Notes: generated by a model not told the origin, from the letters alone. Counted from the first letter of the stretch, positions 41,245 through 49,913 are shown. The stretch: 64,000 nt of DNA from Cryobacterium sp. MP_M3 (GCF_015752155.1 NZ_JADOVI010000001.1:372001-436000), one strand, 5' to 3'. Program-made: numbers and translations.

Positions 41245-42213
41245 TCAGGCGTCGGGGTGTTCAGCCGCCGGTGCGCCGGCGTCGCGCAGGAACGCGTCGA
41301 TCGCGGCGGCCGCCGGCGCGGTCGCCGGCCCGGGCCGGGTCACGGCCAGGGCGGCCGCCGCGTTCGCCCGCCGGGCCGCCTCCCGCGGCGTCAGCCCACG
41401 GGCCAGCGCGGCGGCGAGAACCCCGCAGTGGGTGTCGCCGGCGCCGGTCGTGTCCACGACATGCACGGTGAAACCCCGCACGTGCACGGGGAGCAGGCCG
41501 AGCGTGTCGCCGGCGAGCCAGCATCCGTTCCGGCCGTCGCGCACGACGACGAAGCCGCCGGGACGGATGCTGCCGACCAGGCGGGCCGCCGCGTCACCGG
41601 GCTCGCCCGTCCCGGTCAGGTGCCGGGCCTCGCGTGCGTTCGCGCTGAACACGTCGGTGCGGGCCATCACCTCGGCGAGGGTGGCCGGGTCGAGGGTAGC
41701 GATGAGCGGCGACGGGTCGGTGATCACCCGGGCGGCGGGAGGCAGCTCGCGCAGCCAGCCGGGGATCGCGGCGGCGTTCGCCGGATGCGCGAGGCTGTAC
41801 CCCGACACGTACACGAGGTCGCCGGGGCGCACCTCGGCCAAGTCGAGGTCGCCCCGGTCGAGCCGCCCCTCGGCGCCGACCCAGGTCACGAAGGTGCGCT
41901 CGGCGGAGTCGTCGACCAGGACGACGCAGTAGCCGCTGTCAAGGCCGGGCAGCGCCGGCTGGGCCGCCTCGATGCCGTCGGCGCCCAGCGCGGCGTGCAC
42001 GATGTCGCCGAACGGCCCCTGCCCGTAACGGCCGAGAAACGTCACCGCCAGACCGTCGCGCCGGGCGGCGGCCATGGTGTTGAAGCCGCCGCCGGCCGTG
42101 AGCCGGGACGAGGAGGCGAGGGTGTCGCTCCCGGCCTCGGGCAGCCGGTCGATGGTCAGCACCACGTCGACGATGACGTTGCCGGTGAAAACGAGGCGGG
42201 GAGGCTCAGCCAC
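41245..42213 (-). CDS. PfkB family sugar/nucleoside kinase
   Basis: 322 residues of the ribokinase fold. Signature regions are the first PfkB-type block (GGGFNTMAAARRDG), a middle VYVSGYSLAHP and the catalytic DTTGAGDTHCGVLAAAL with its Asp base and anion hole. It phosphorylates a sugar or nucleoside using ATP. GTG 42213 overlaps the end of the upstream ADP-ribosylglycohydrolase gene by 8 bp, so the two are co-translated. The E. coli pair yegV-yegU has the same two families, which supports a joint nucleoside or ribosyl-compound salvage role. The C-terminal end is duplicated just past the stop. Confidence 0.88.
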   Translation of the reverse strand: MAEPPRLVFTGNVIVDVVLTIDRLPEAGSDTLASSSRLTAGGGFNTMAAARRDGLAVTFLGRYGQGPFGDIVHAALGADGIEAAQPALPGLDSGYCVVLVDDSAERTFVTWVGAEGRLDRGDLDLAEVRPGDLVYVSGYSLAHPANAAAIPGWLRELPPAARVITDPSPLIATLDPATLAEVMARTDVFSANAREARHLTGTGEPGDAAARLVGSIRPGGFVVVRDGRNGCWLAGDTLGLLPVHVRGFTVHVVDTTGAGDTHCGVLAAALARGLTPREAARRANAAAALAVTRPGPATAPAAAAIDAFLRDAGAPAAEHPDA

Positions 42214-43225
42214 GGTGTTCCCGGCGCAGCTCGAGGAGCCCGTCGACCAGCGGGGCCAGCTCGAGGTCGTTGACCAGGCCGAGCGTGTCCACTTCGGCCG
42301 TCGGCCAGGCTCGCAGGCCGTGCACGGAGCCGAGCACCGCCCCGCAGATCGCGGCGATGGTGTCGGTGTCGCCGCCGAGACCTGCCACGAGGCAGAGGGT
42401 TCGCCAGGCGTCGCGGGAGACCGCGGCCAGCGCGAGCGCGGCGACCACCGACTCCTGGGCCGCGACGGAGGTGCCGATCAGGGCGCACACGGCATCCGCC
42501 TGGTCGTCCTCCCGCATTCCCGCGAGGTGGGCGACGGCCCAGCGGATGCGCGCGGCGATCGACGCCCCCGCCACCCAGTGCCCGCGGCGTTCGCCCTCCG
42601 CGGCGGCGCTGACCGCGGCCTCGATGGCGCCCGTGAGGGTTGCCCCGGCGACGCCGGCGCTCACCGCCGCGCCGACCGCGGCCGCGCTGCCGATGCCGAG
42701 GGTGGTGTTGTGGGTGACCAGGCTCGCCTCGGTGACCGCGTCGACGAACGCGCCCAGCGGTTCCAGGCCGAACGCGATGCCGACCGGGGCGATCCGCATT
42801 GCGGCGCCGTTGGTGCTGCCGAACCGGCCGCTCGTCAACGGTGACTCACCGCCGGCGAGGCGGCCCAGCGCGGCCGTCGTGGACGGGCCGAGGAGGTCGA
42901 GCGAACCGCGGGCCCGCATCCCCTGCTCCCAATCGAGCAGGCGGGCCGCGAACACCCGCGGGTCGACGCGGCCGCGGCCCTCGATGAGCAGCCCGGCCAG
43001 CAGCACGGCCTGCTCGGTGTCGTCCGTGACCCTGCCGGCCGGCATCCCGGCGGCGATCCGCTGACGCGGGCCCGCGTCCCGGAAACCCGCGATGGAGCCG
43101 TAGTCGGCCAGGATCTCAGCCCTGGACATCGACTGGGTCGGCATGCCGAGCGCGTCGCCGAGGGCCAGGCCGTAGAACGCGCCCAGGGCGCGATCCCGCT
43201 CCGCGACTGCCGTGTGACTGTTCAC
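42206..43225 (-). CDS. ADP-ribosylglycohydrolase family protein
   Basis: 339 residues. The di-magnesium motifs are visible: GLALGDALGMPTQ at the N-terminus, AGRVTDDTEQAVLLA, GSTNGAAMRIAPVGIAF, VTHNTTLGIGSAAAVGAAV and GLGGDTDTIAAICGAVLGSV. These fit the family that removes ADP-ribose or related glycosidic groups. It overlaps the PfkB kinase gene, so hydrolysis of a ribosyl-type bond may be followed by phosphorylation of the released sugar. It is divergent from the NUDIX gene. No substrate can be read from sequence. Confidence 0.9.
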   Translation of the reverse strand: MNSHTAVAERDRALGAFYGLALGDALGMPTQSMSRAEILADYGSIAGFRDAGPRQRIAAGMPAGRVTDDTEQAVLLAGLLIEGRGRVDPRVFAARLLDWEQGMRARGSLDLLGPSTTAALGRLAGGESPLTSGRFGSTNGAAMRIAPVGIAFGLEPLGAFVDAVTEASLVTHNTTLGIGSAAAVGAAVSAGVAGATLTGAIEAAVSAAAEGERRGHWVAGASIAARIRWAVAHLAGMREDDQADAVCALIGTSVAAQESVVAALALAAVSRDAWRTLCLVAGLGGDTDTIAAICGAVLGSVHGLRAWPTAEVDTLGLVNDLELAPLVDGLLELRREHRG

Positions 43226-43358
43226 GAGGCCGACTGTACCGGGTGGCGGCGTTCGCCGGCGTGTTCCGCGGGCGAAATCCGGGGTCCGGCCCTGCTGGTT
43301 GGCCGTTCACGAGGGGCGGGGCCGCGCATCCGCTCGCCGGGTAGGACAGAATGAACTC

Positions 43359-43946
43359 ATGAGCGTGCGCACCCCTGACCCTGATCCGGACTGGACGCCT
43401 GGCCCCGACGGTGTACCGCCGCCGAACGTGAACCCGGGCTGGCTCACCGACGTCGAACTGGCGGAGATCCGGCGCCGGCTGCCGATCCTCTACATCGAAG
43501 CCGTTCCCGTACGGGTCGACGGGCTCGGCCAGGTCGTCTCTGTCGGAGTGCTGCTCCGAGCCAGGCCGACCGGCGAGATGACCCGCACGCTCGTCTCCGG
43601 CCGCGTCCTCTATGGGGAGACCCTGCGCGACGCGCTGTTCCGCCACCTGGAGAAGGACCTCGGCCCGATGGCGTTCCCCCAGCTGCCGACCAGCCCGGTG
43701 CCGGTCACGGTGGCCGAGTACTTCCCGATGCCCGGCATCACCGCGTTCACGGATGACCGCCAGCACGCGGTCTCGATGGTCTACGTCGTGCCGGTCACCG
43801 GCACCTGCGACCCGCGCCAGGATGCCCTCGAGCTCACCTGGATGACGCCGGCCGAGGCCTCCTCTGAGGCCGTCTCCGCGGAGATGGAGGGGGGCCGCGG
43901 CGCCCTCCTCCGGATGGCGCTGGCGTCGGTCGGGCAGCTCCGCTAG
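43359..43946 (+). CDS. NUDIX/DUF4916-type hydrolase-like protein
   Basis: 195 residues with a NUDIX-like core: LPILYIEAVPVRVDGLGQVV, GRVLYGETLRDALFRHLEKDLGP in the position of the Nudix box but lacking its full REUXEE pattern, and VSMVYVVPVTGTC. This matches the DUF4916 subgroup of actinobacteria. CAGAAT (43347-43352) stands 6 nt before ATG 43359 and may be the -10 of a leaderless mRNA. Because the Nudix box is degenerate, catalytic activity is uncertain. Confidence 0.75.
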   Translation: MSVRTPDPDPDWTPGPDGVPPPNVNPGWLTDVELAEIRRRLPILYIEAVPVRVDGLGQVVSVGVLLRARPTGEMTRTLVSGRVLYGETLRDALFRHLEKDLGPMAFPQLPTSPVPVTVAEYFPMPGITAFTDDRQHAVSMVYVVPVTGTCDPRQDALELTWMTPAEASSEAVSAEMEGGRGALLRMALASVGQLR

Positions 43947-44091
43947 CCCGGCAGAAGCGCTCCGCTCTCGTTCAGGGTGGAGAAACTCGCGCCACGCCGA
44001 GCTTGCCGACGACGGATGCGGCGGGTCGCGAAAAATCTCCATCCCGACCGTCCGCGCGCCGGCGGCGCCGGCGCCAGACCGGCGCGGGGCG

Positions 44092-44625
44092 CTATTCGGC
44101 GGTGGCGAGCGACAGGCGCCGGGCGAGTGACCGGGGCCGCACCAGGCGCACCTCGTGCAGTTCCTCGCCGAGGACTTCCTGGTCCTGCTCGTGGCCGTCC
44201 GGGGCGTAGCCATTGCGCTTGTAGAACGAGTGGGCCCGGGCGTTCTCGGCGGCGACCCACAGGCACGACGGTCCCTCGTCGATGACGGCGTCGAAGAGCT
44301 GCTGGCCGATGCCGGTGCCGTGGTAGGCATCCAGCAGGTAGATGAAGTAGAGCTCCGTCGGGGCCGGCTTGTCGGCATCGCGGGCCGGACCGCTGCCGGC
44401 GAAGCCGACGATCGCGCCGTCGACGAGCGCGGCGACCTGCCGGTACTGCGGCCCCTGTGAGCTGAAACGCCGCCACATCGCGGCCAGGCGCGCGGGCTGG
44501 AGCTGCTCGAGAGCGGCGGCGCTGAGCTGGTTGTCGTATGTCTCATGCCAGCAGGTGGCGTGCACGCGGCCGAGGCTCTCGGCATCCGATTCGACGACGG
44601 GACGGATGAGCGCTGTGGTGACCAT
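44092..44625 (-). CDS. GNAT family N-acetyltransferase
   Basis: 177 residues. The acetyl-CoA-binding core is VGFAGSGPARD, LYFIYLLDAYHGTGIGQQLFDAVI (motif A with Q/RxxGxG/A-type loop HGTGIG) and LWVAAENARAHSFYKRNGYAPDG. It transfers acetyl to an amine of unknown type. An extended C-terminal block (QEVLGEELHEVRLVRPRSLA) follows. A palindromic repeat lies about 90 bp upstream. The 145 bp between its stop and the NUDIX gene hold nothing I can name. Confidence 0.88.
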   Translation of the reverse strand: MVTTALIRPVVESDAESLGRVHATCWHETYDNQLSAAALEQLQPARLAAMWRRFSSQGPQYRQVAALVDGAIVGFAGSGPARDADKPAPTELYFIYLLDAYHGTGIGQQLFDAVIDEGPSCLWVAAENARAHSFYKRNGYAPDGHEQDQEVLGEELHEVRLVRPRSLARRLSLATAE

Positions 44626-44716
44626 GACCCGAGACTAGCTCAGACCAGGCCGCCCCTTTGACGTTCCCGTGCCACCCTGGTGCCGCTCGGCCGGCCGGTC
44701 TTCGTCCGGCCATTGC

Positions 44717-44808
44717 GCATAACTCCTGCAAATCGGGTTCGGCCGAATCTGCCGACGCCAATTGCTGCGGATGCGCGCACCACCCGGTGCGAATAGCAGG
44801 AGTTATGC
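44717..44808. repeat. interspersed palindromic element, copy A
   Basis: 92 bp with perfect 13-bp terminal arms GCATAACTCCTGC (44717-44729) and GCAGGAGTTATGC (44796-44808). The loop carries its own palindrome TTCGGCCGAA and a CGCACC/GGTGCG hairpin, so the element could fold as a branched structure. The right end continues ACGG. Copy B (52718-52810) has the same arms and ACGG; copy C (53585-53680) has the same size and TAACTC/GAGTTA core but other arm sequence. Confidence 0.75.
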
Positions 44809-44848
44809 ACGGTGTACGGCCCGCAGCGGGCACATGCGGGGTCGGAAT

Positions 44849-44859
44849 CCCCCCCCCCC
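44849..44859. repeat. poly-C homopolymer tract
   Basis: Eleven consecutive C residues, in the spacer between palindromic element A and the helicase terminator. It is a site prone to slippage but is not in a recognised gene. Confidence 0.8.
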
Positions 44860-44878
44860 GACAAGACCAGAAACCGGA

Positions 44879-44912
44879 AAACGGGCCGGCCTCGGGGGAG
44901 GCCGGCCCGTTT
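44879..44912 (-). terminator. strong terminator hairpin of DEAD-box helicase gene
   Basis: A perfect 15-bp stem, AAACGGGCCGGCCTC paired with GAGGCCGGCCCGTTT, GGGG loop, 39 nt beyond the helicase stop on the minus strand. On that strand the stem ends in TTT followed by TCC, as in an intrinsic terminator. Confidence 0.8.
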
Positions 44913-44951
44913 CAATGAGCTGGAGTGCGGCAAACCGACCGCGCGGGACGG

Positions 44952-46502
44952 TTAGCCCTGGGCGCGACGGGGAGCCGAGCGGCGGGCGCCGCCGGTCGAG
45001 CCGGCACCGCGCACGAGGCCGCCGACCTGCAGTCCGCCGGAGCGTCCTGAGCCCTGGCCGGTGCGGGCCGCTCCGCCGTTCCCCTGCGGGGAGTGGCTGC
45101 GACCGGATGCCGCGGGGCGTCCGGCACGGTCCTGGCGGGCAGAGCCGCCGGCCGGCACGGAGTCGCCGCTGCGGCCGCGGCCGCCGTCACGGCCGCCACG
45201 GGTGCCGCTGTCGCGCTCGTCGCGCTTGCGCTGGGCGTTGGCGCCCTGCGAGCGTCCGCCGCCCTGTGAACGGCCGCCCTGCGACTGGCGCTGCGGCTGT
45301 TCGGTGCGGGGAAGCGGCTTGACGTACGCGGCGACGTCGCCGACGAGTGCGGCGACGGCGGGGGAGTCCGCGTTCACGCGCTGCGGTGTCACCTTGATGG
45401 CGGCCTTGCGCAGGAGCGCGTCGGTGTCGCGGCGCTGTTCCGGGAGAACCAGCGTGACGACGTCACCGGCGCTGCCGGCGCGGGCGGTGCGGCCCGAGCG
45501 GTGCAGGTACGCCTTGTGCTCGGCCGGCGGGTCGACGTGGATGACGAGTTCGATGTCGTCGACGTGCACACCGCGCGCCGCGACATCCGTGGCGACGAGA
45601 ACGCTCACGTCGCCGGCGCTGAACGCGGCGAGGTTGCGGTCACGGGCCACCTGCGACAGGTTGCCGTGCAGGTCGACGGCGGGGATGCCGGCCTCGGTGA
45701 GGGCCTTGGCCAGCTTCTTGGCGTGGTGCTTGGTGCGCATGAAGAGGATGCGACGGCCGGTGCCCGACGCGAGCTTCTCGATCAGGGCCTTCTTGGATTC
45801 GACGCCGTCGACCTCGAAGACGTGGTGGGTCATCGCGGAGACGTGGCTGGTGGCCTCGTCGACGGAGTGCAGAACCTCGTTGTGCAGGAAGCGGCGCACG
45901 ATCTTGTCCACGCCGTTGTCGAGCGTGGCGGAGAACAGCAGGCGCTGGCCGCTGCTCGGCGTCTTGTCGAGGATGCGCGTGACGACGGGCAGGAAGCCCA
46001 GGTCGGCCATGTGGTCGGCCTCGTCGAGCACGGTGATCTCGACGGCATCGAGGCTCACGAAGCCCTGCTTCATGAGGTCCTCGAGGCGTCCGGGGCAGGC
46101 CACGACGATGTCGACGCCGGCCTTGAGGGCGGAGACCTGACGGCCCTGGGAGACGCCACCGAAGATGGTCGTCGTGTTGAGGCCGTAAGCTTCGGCCAGC
46201 GGGGTGAGCGCGTTGGTGATCTGGGTGGCGAGCTCGCGGGTCGGGGCGAGGATCAGGCCGAGCGGGCGGCCCGGGCGGCGCTTGCCGCCGGACAGCTTTC
46301 CGCCGAGGCGCGCGACCATCGGCAGTGCGAAGGCGAGGGTCTTGCCCGAGCCGGTCTTGCCGCGGCCGAGCACGTCGCGGCCGTTCAGGGTGTCGGGCAG
46401 GGTGTCGACCTGGATCGGGAAGGGGCTGTCGATTCCCTGCGCCGTGAGAACGGCGACGAGGGGAGCCGGCACGCCGAGCGTGCCAAAGGAAGTTTCAGAC
46501 AA
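44952..46502 (-). CDS. DEAD-box ATP-dependent RNA helicase
   Basis: 516 residues. Motifs in order: Q-motif region FPIQVDTLPDTLNG, Walker A GKTGSGKT, PTRELA, DEAD (VLDEADHM), SAT (LFSATLDN), then RILFMRTKHHAKKLAK, VATDVAARGVHVDDIELVI and HRSGRTARAG. The C-terminal ~115 residues are rich in Gly, Arg, Ser and Gln (GGRSQGGGRSQG, RGGRDGGRGRSG), a likely RNA-binding tail. It unwinds structured RNA, e.g. in ribosome assembly or cold stress. The start is TTG 46502 with AAGG 7 nt upstream. A long leader (to ~46760) is consistent with post-transcriptional control. Confidence 0.93.
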   Translation of the reverse strand: MSETSFGTLGVPAPLVAVLTAQGIDSPFPIQVDTLPDTLNGRDVLGRGKTGSGKTLAFALPMVARLGGKLSGGKRRPGRPLGLILAPTRELATQITNALTPLAEAYGLNTTTIFGGVSQGRQVSALKAGVDIVVACPGRLEDLMKQGFVSLDAVEITVLDEADHMADLGFLPVVTRILDKTPSSGQRLLFSATLDNGVDKIVRRFLHNEVLHSVDEATSHVSAMTHHVFEVDGVESKKALIEKLASGTGRRILFMRTKHHAKKLAKALTEAGIPAVDLHGNLSQVARDRNLAAFSAGDVSVLVATDVAARGVHVDDIELVIHVDPPAEHKAYLHRSGRTARAGSAGDVVTLVLPEQRRDTDALLRKAAIKVTPQRVNADSPAVAALVGDVAAYVKPLPRTEQPQRQSQGGRSQGGGRSQGANAQRKRDERDSGTRGGRDGGRGRSGDSVPAGGSARQDRAGRPAASGRSHSPQGNGGAARTGQGSGRSGGLQVGGLVRGAGSTGGARRSAPRRAQG

Positions 46503-46581
46503 AGTGGTGCCTTTCGGGCATCAGATTCCTCACGCGGACCGGTTTTGCGCAAAGGCAGTGGCCGGAGCCAGGAGGATTCAC

Positions 46582-46734
46582 ATGGCGAAGGTGCCGATGG
46601 GCACATCCGTTCGCCGTAAGAAGGTTTCATTCGCAAAATCCGGCCGGCCCACGAGTGGACCGACGGAGAAAGAAAGAAGAGGGCGTTCTACGACGCAGCA
46701 AACGCAACTACGCATTCGCAAGCTCCCACTCTAG
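46582..46734 (+). CDS. candidate small basic protein opposite the helicase leader
   Basis: A 50-residue frame with a near-perfect ribosome site (AGGAGG, 46570-46575, 6 nt before ATG 46582). It is very basic (MAKVPMGTSVRRKKVSFAKS at the start, TQLRIRKLPL at the end), like a small nucleic-acid-binding protein. It lies in the 265-bp region between the helicase and DUF1684 genes, on the opposite strand to both. I recognise no family, and the frame could be chance, but the ribosome site argues for translation. Confidence 0.4.
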   Translation: MAKVPMGTSVRRKKVSFAKSGRPTSGPTEKERRGRSTTQQTQLRIRKLPL

Positions 46735-46767
46735 CGGATGCTGTCAAGCGGCTTCCCAGGAACGGCC

Positions 46768-47409
46768 TCAGCCGTGTTCCGCGCCGGCGTACAGCTCGCC
46801 GACGGGCACCTCGACGGCCACGACATTGCCGGCCTGCGGCAGCGGGCAGGCCCACATCGGGTCGTAGGCGCAGGACGGGTTGTAGGCGAAGTTGAAGTCG
46901 AGCACGAGGGTGTCGTCGTCGGCGCCCGGACCGAGGTCGGCGCCCTTGACGGTGTCGAGCAGGTACCGGCCGCCGCCGTACGTTCCGCCGGGTTTGCCGG
47001 CCAGGCCGTCCTTGACCGGCAGGAAGAGCCCGCCGCCGTAGCTGGCCAGGCGCCACAGGTCGATCGCGCCGAGGTAGGGCAGGCGCACGGTGCCGACGAG
47101 GTCGAACGGCACCGTGCCATCCGTGCCCGTGTCCACCTGGATCCGATGCGGCTGCTCGGCCCGGTGCACCTCCACCTCGAACCGCCAGTCGGGGTCGTAG
47201 GCCGCTACGGGCAGGCCGGTGAACGCGGACCGGTCGTCGGGCATCAACGGCGACGACGGATGCCCCGCGAACAGGTCGTCGCGGCCGCTGCGCCACAGTT
47301 CGTGGCCGGCCGCGGGGTCGTGAGCGCTGAGCTGGCGCACCCCGGCGTAGAGGCCGAACACCCGGCGGCGCCAGTCGGCCACCTGGAGGGCGCCGAGCGT
47401 GGTGGTCAT
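46768..47409 (-). CDS. DUF1684 domain protein
   Basis: 213 residues of the DUF1684 family: W-rich N-terminus (DWRRRVFGLYAGVRQLSA), ELWRSGRDDLFAGHPSSPL, DLWRLASYGGGLFLPVKDG, YGGGRYLLDTVKGAD, LDFNFAYNPSCAYDPMWACP and AVEVPVGE. The family is widespread in actinobacteria with no settled function. Its ATG overlaps the stop of the upstream gene (ATGA, 47406-47409), so the two proteins are probably made together. It is cytoplasmic by appearance. Confidence 0.88.
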   Translation of the reverse strand: MTTTLGALQVADWRRRVFGLYAGVRQLSAHDPAAGHELWRSGRDDLFAGHPSSPLMPDDRSAFTGLPVAAYDPDWRFEVEVHRAEQPHRIQVDTGTDGTVPFDLVGTVRLPYLGAIDLWRLASYGGGLFLPVKDGLAGKPGGTYGGGRYLLDTVKGADLGPGADDDTLVLDFNFAYNPSCAYDPMWACPLPQAGNVVAVEVPVGELYAGAEHG

Positions 47410-48005
47410 TCGGTCACCCCGGAAACGGCGGCGGAATCGGCGCCGGACACAGCGCCGGCCGAGGCGTCGGCCGCTGCCGACGAGTCAGCCGAGGCGCCGT
47501 CATCGGACGGCAGGTCGACGCCGAGGTCGAGCCGCCAGGTCGGGGCCAGGCGCCGGAGCTGGCGCATCCGCCACTGCCAGAGGGCCCAGAACACAGGCCA
47601 GCTGGCGAGGGTGAGCGCACCGGTCCGGAAGATCAGCTGGTCGCGGAACAGGGTCTTCCCCGTGCCGGCCGGGTCGGGGGCGACGGCCATCCGGTGGTCC
47701 CAGAGGGTGACCGAGGCGAGCGCGCCGGAGACACCGCGGCCCGTGTCGCGCAGGATGCGCACCCCGTCCTTCCGGGTGGTCTCCATGGTCAGCCGGATCA
47801 CCTGTTCGCCCATCGGCACGAGGCCGAGCGCGTTCAGGCCCACCGGGTGCTCGCCGGGTTCCCAGACGGTCGGGAACCCGCCTGCCTCGAGCGATTCGGC
47901 GCTCACCACGGGCGAACTCACCTCCCGGAAGACGGCGGGGCTGCGCAGGGCGCGCCATGCGGCATCGGGGGAGCAGTCGAGTATCTCTTTCAGCAGTACA
48001 CGCAT
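47406..48005 (-). CDS. conserved hypothetical (SRPBCC-like) protein, 199 aa
   Basis: 199 residues. MRVLLKEILDCSPDAAWRAL followed by a strand-rich middle (VIRLTMETTRKDGVRILRDT, SVTLWDHRMAVAPDPAGTG, LFRDQLIFRTG) suggests a START/SRPBCC-like ligand-binding fold. One hydrophobic helix (LASWPVFWALWQWRM) and a low-complexity Ala/Ser/Asp tail end the protein. ATG 48005 is chosen; upstream residues belong to the divergent gene's promoter. It is translationally coupled to the DUF1684 gene. Confidence 0.75.
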   Translation of the reverse strand: MRVLLKEILDCSPDAAWRALRSPAVFREVSSPVVSAESLEAGGFPTVWEPGEHPVGLNALGLVPMGEQVIRLTMETTRKDGVRILRDTGRGVSGALASVTLWDHRMAVAPDPAGTGKTLFRDQLIFRTGALTLASWPVFWALWQWRMRQLRRLAPTWRLDLGVDLPSDDGASADSSAAADASAGAVSGADSAAVSGVTE

Positions 48006-48048
48006 GCCCCTAGTCTGTGGCGCATCCTGATGCAGTACAACTAAGAGG

Positions 48049-48486
48049 GTGGCAATTCGATACTGGCTGGGAGTCGCGCCGCGTGAGCAGGTGCTCCGCG
48101 GAGTCTCGATGGGGCTCGCGCAGGCCAATCACGGGTCGCGGGCGGCCCTCGAGGAGATGCGCGAATCCGACGGCGTGGTCTACTACTCGCCGAAGACCGA
48201 ATCCGATGGCGAGACCCTGCGCGAGTTCACCGCGATCGGGTGGATCGCCGAGGGTGCCCCGGGCCGCACGGGCCAGGCCGGCCAGGCGGGGTCCGGGTCC
48301 TACCGGCCGTGGCGGCACCCGGTCGACTACGACACGGATGCCGTCGCCGCGTCGATCCGCCCGCTGCTCACCGTGCTCGAATTCACCCGCGACGATCCCG
48401 ACTGGGGCTACCAGCTCCGGCGCGGCCTGATCGAGATCTCCCGGCACGACTACGACCTGATCCGCCGCCAGATGCGGCGCGGCTAG
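48049..48486 (+). CDS. EVE (PUA-like) domain protein
   Basis: 145 residues with the EVE/PUA-like pattern: AIRYWLGVAPREQVLRGVSM, VVYYSPKTE, LREFTAIGWIAEG, YRPWRHPVDYD and LRRGLIEISRHDYDLIRRQM. EVE domains bind modified bases in RNA or DNA; no restriction partner is next door, so a free-standing role is likely. TACAAC (48036-48041) lies 7 nt before GTG 48049, suggesting a leaderless transcript. It is divergent from the SRPBCC-like gene with only 43 bp between. Confidence 0.82.
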   Translation: MAIRYWLGVAPREQVLRGVSMGLAQANHGSRAALEEMRESDGVVYYSPKTESDGETLREFTAIGWIAEGAPGRTGQAGQAGSGSYRPWRHPVDYDTDAVAASIRPLLTVLEFTRDDPDWGYQLRRGLIEISRHDYDLIRRQMRRG

Positions 48487-48595
48487 CCGGTCGTCCGGCG
48501 CCGCATCCGGTGCCCTCCGCGGTGCCGGCGAATGGGCTCAGGATCGGCGGTTTCGCTGCGGAGACCTGGCCCCGGCGTTGGCTAGACTCGCCGGT

Positions 48596-49861
48596 ATGAC
48601 TGGCGAACTCTGGTGGGTGCCCTCGGCCATCGTTCTCGGGGTGGTCTGCGTCGTCGTGGCGCTGCTGGTCGGCCTGGCCCGGCGCCGGGCCAGGGCCCGC
48701 GACCTCGCCCTGGCGGAGGCCGCCGCCGAACGTTCCCGCGCCGCCGCGATCGCCCTGGTCCGCGCTGATGACCTGATCGAAGCCAACGCCGACGAACTCG
48801 CCTTCGCCCTCGCCCAGTTCGGGGAGGGGGCCACCCGTGACTTCGCCGCCGCGCTCGCCCTGTCCACCCGCCAGCTCAAGGAAGCCTTCGCGCTGCAGCA
48901 GAAGCTCGACGACGGCATCCCCGACAGTGAAACCGAACGCCGCCGCTGGACCGAGCAGATCGCCCAGCTCGCCGACGAGGCCACCGTGCGGATCCAGGCC
49001 CAGGCCCGTGACTTCTCGTCGCGGCGGGGCCTCGAACGGGATGCGCCGCTTCTGCTCGAAAAGCTGCAGCGCCGCCTCGACCGGGTCGCCGACCGCGTCG
49101 CGGCGGGGGCGGCCAGCCTCGCCCGCCTCTCCCACACGTACTCGGCGGCCGCGCTCGCCTCGATCAGCGACAACGCCGGCCGCGCCCAGGCCGCCCTCGA
49201 CGAGGCGCGCTCCGCCACGGACGCGGCGGCGGCCCAGCTCGCCGCCGACGCCGCCCGCCCGGTCGGCGACCAGCTCCAGGCGGCGGAGCACGGCCTCTTC
49301 CGGGGCGGCAAGCTGCTCGACGCGATCGAGACCGGAGAAGACCGGCTGCACCTCGGCTTCGCCGCCCTCACCCGGGCACTCGACGCTGCCGACGCCGAAC
49401 TGGCCGAGGCGCGCACGCTGCGCGACGCGCACGAGGAGTCCGAGGCCCGCACAGACCTGAACCGTGTCATCGCCGAGGCGGACGCGGCGCTGGGCGAGCT
49501 GCGCCGGCCGGAGCGCCTCAGCGATCCGGCCGCCGACCTCGCCAGGCTCCGGGAAGCCATGGACGGGCTGGACGTCATCCGTTCGGACGCCCGCAACCGG
49601 CAGCTTCGCCTCGACAACGCCCGCGGCGCCCTCTCCGGCGCGCTGCTCGCCGTGCGCAGCCAGCTCACCGTCACCCGCGACTTCATCACCGGGCACCCAG
49701 GACGCGTCGGCGCCGAGGCGCGCACGCGCCTGGCCGAGTCCGAGCGCCAGCTCACCCTCGCGGTGGCCGAGACCGACCCGGTCGCGGCGCTGGACGGCGC
49801 GCGTCGGGCGATGACGCTGGCGACGGATGCCGACGCGCTGGCCCGGTTCGACGTCCACTAG
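48596..49861 (+). CDS. membrane-anchored coiled-coil protein
   Basis: 421 residues. One N-terminal membrane helix (VPSAIVLGVVCVVVALLVGL, residues ~7-27) is followed by ~390 residues almost wholly helical and Ala/Glu/Arg/Leu-rich, with heptad-like patterns through the length, so a long coiled coil facing the cytoplasm is likely. TAGACT (48583-48588) stands 7 nt before ATG 48596. I recognise no named family; the build recalls scaffold or envelope-spanning proteins. It is followed by a ComB-like gene. Confidence 0.75.
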   Translation: MTGELWWVPSAIVLGVVCVVVALLVGLARRRARARDLALAEAAAERSRAAAIALVRADDLIEANADELAFALAQFGEGATRDFAAALALSTRQLKEAFALQQKLDDGIPDSETERRRWTEQIAQLADEATVRIQAQARDFSSRRGLERDAPLLLEKLQRRLDRVADRVAAGAASLARLSHTYSAAALASISDNAGRAQAALDEARSATDAAAAQLAADAARPVGDQLQAAEHGLFRGGKLLDAIETGEDRLHLGFAALTRALDAADAELAEARTLRDAHEESEARTDLNRVIAEADAALGELRRPERLSDPAADLARLREAMDGLDVIRSDARNRQLRLDNARGALSGALLAVRSQLTVTRDFITGHPGRVGAEARTRLAESERQLTLAVAETDPVAALDGARRAMTLATDADALARFDVH

Positions 49862-49913
49862 CTTGCGCCCGCAGGGTTCCCGTCCGCCGGGCCATTGCCG
49901 ATATTCTGGTGAC

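Noticed and set aside
44717..44808. tRNA-like gene, because of a GGTTCG loop and branched pairing
   Set aside because: No acceptor stem with CCA-type end, no D or anticodon arms of normal size; the palindromic repeat explains the structure.
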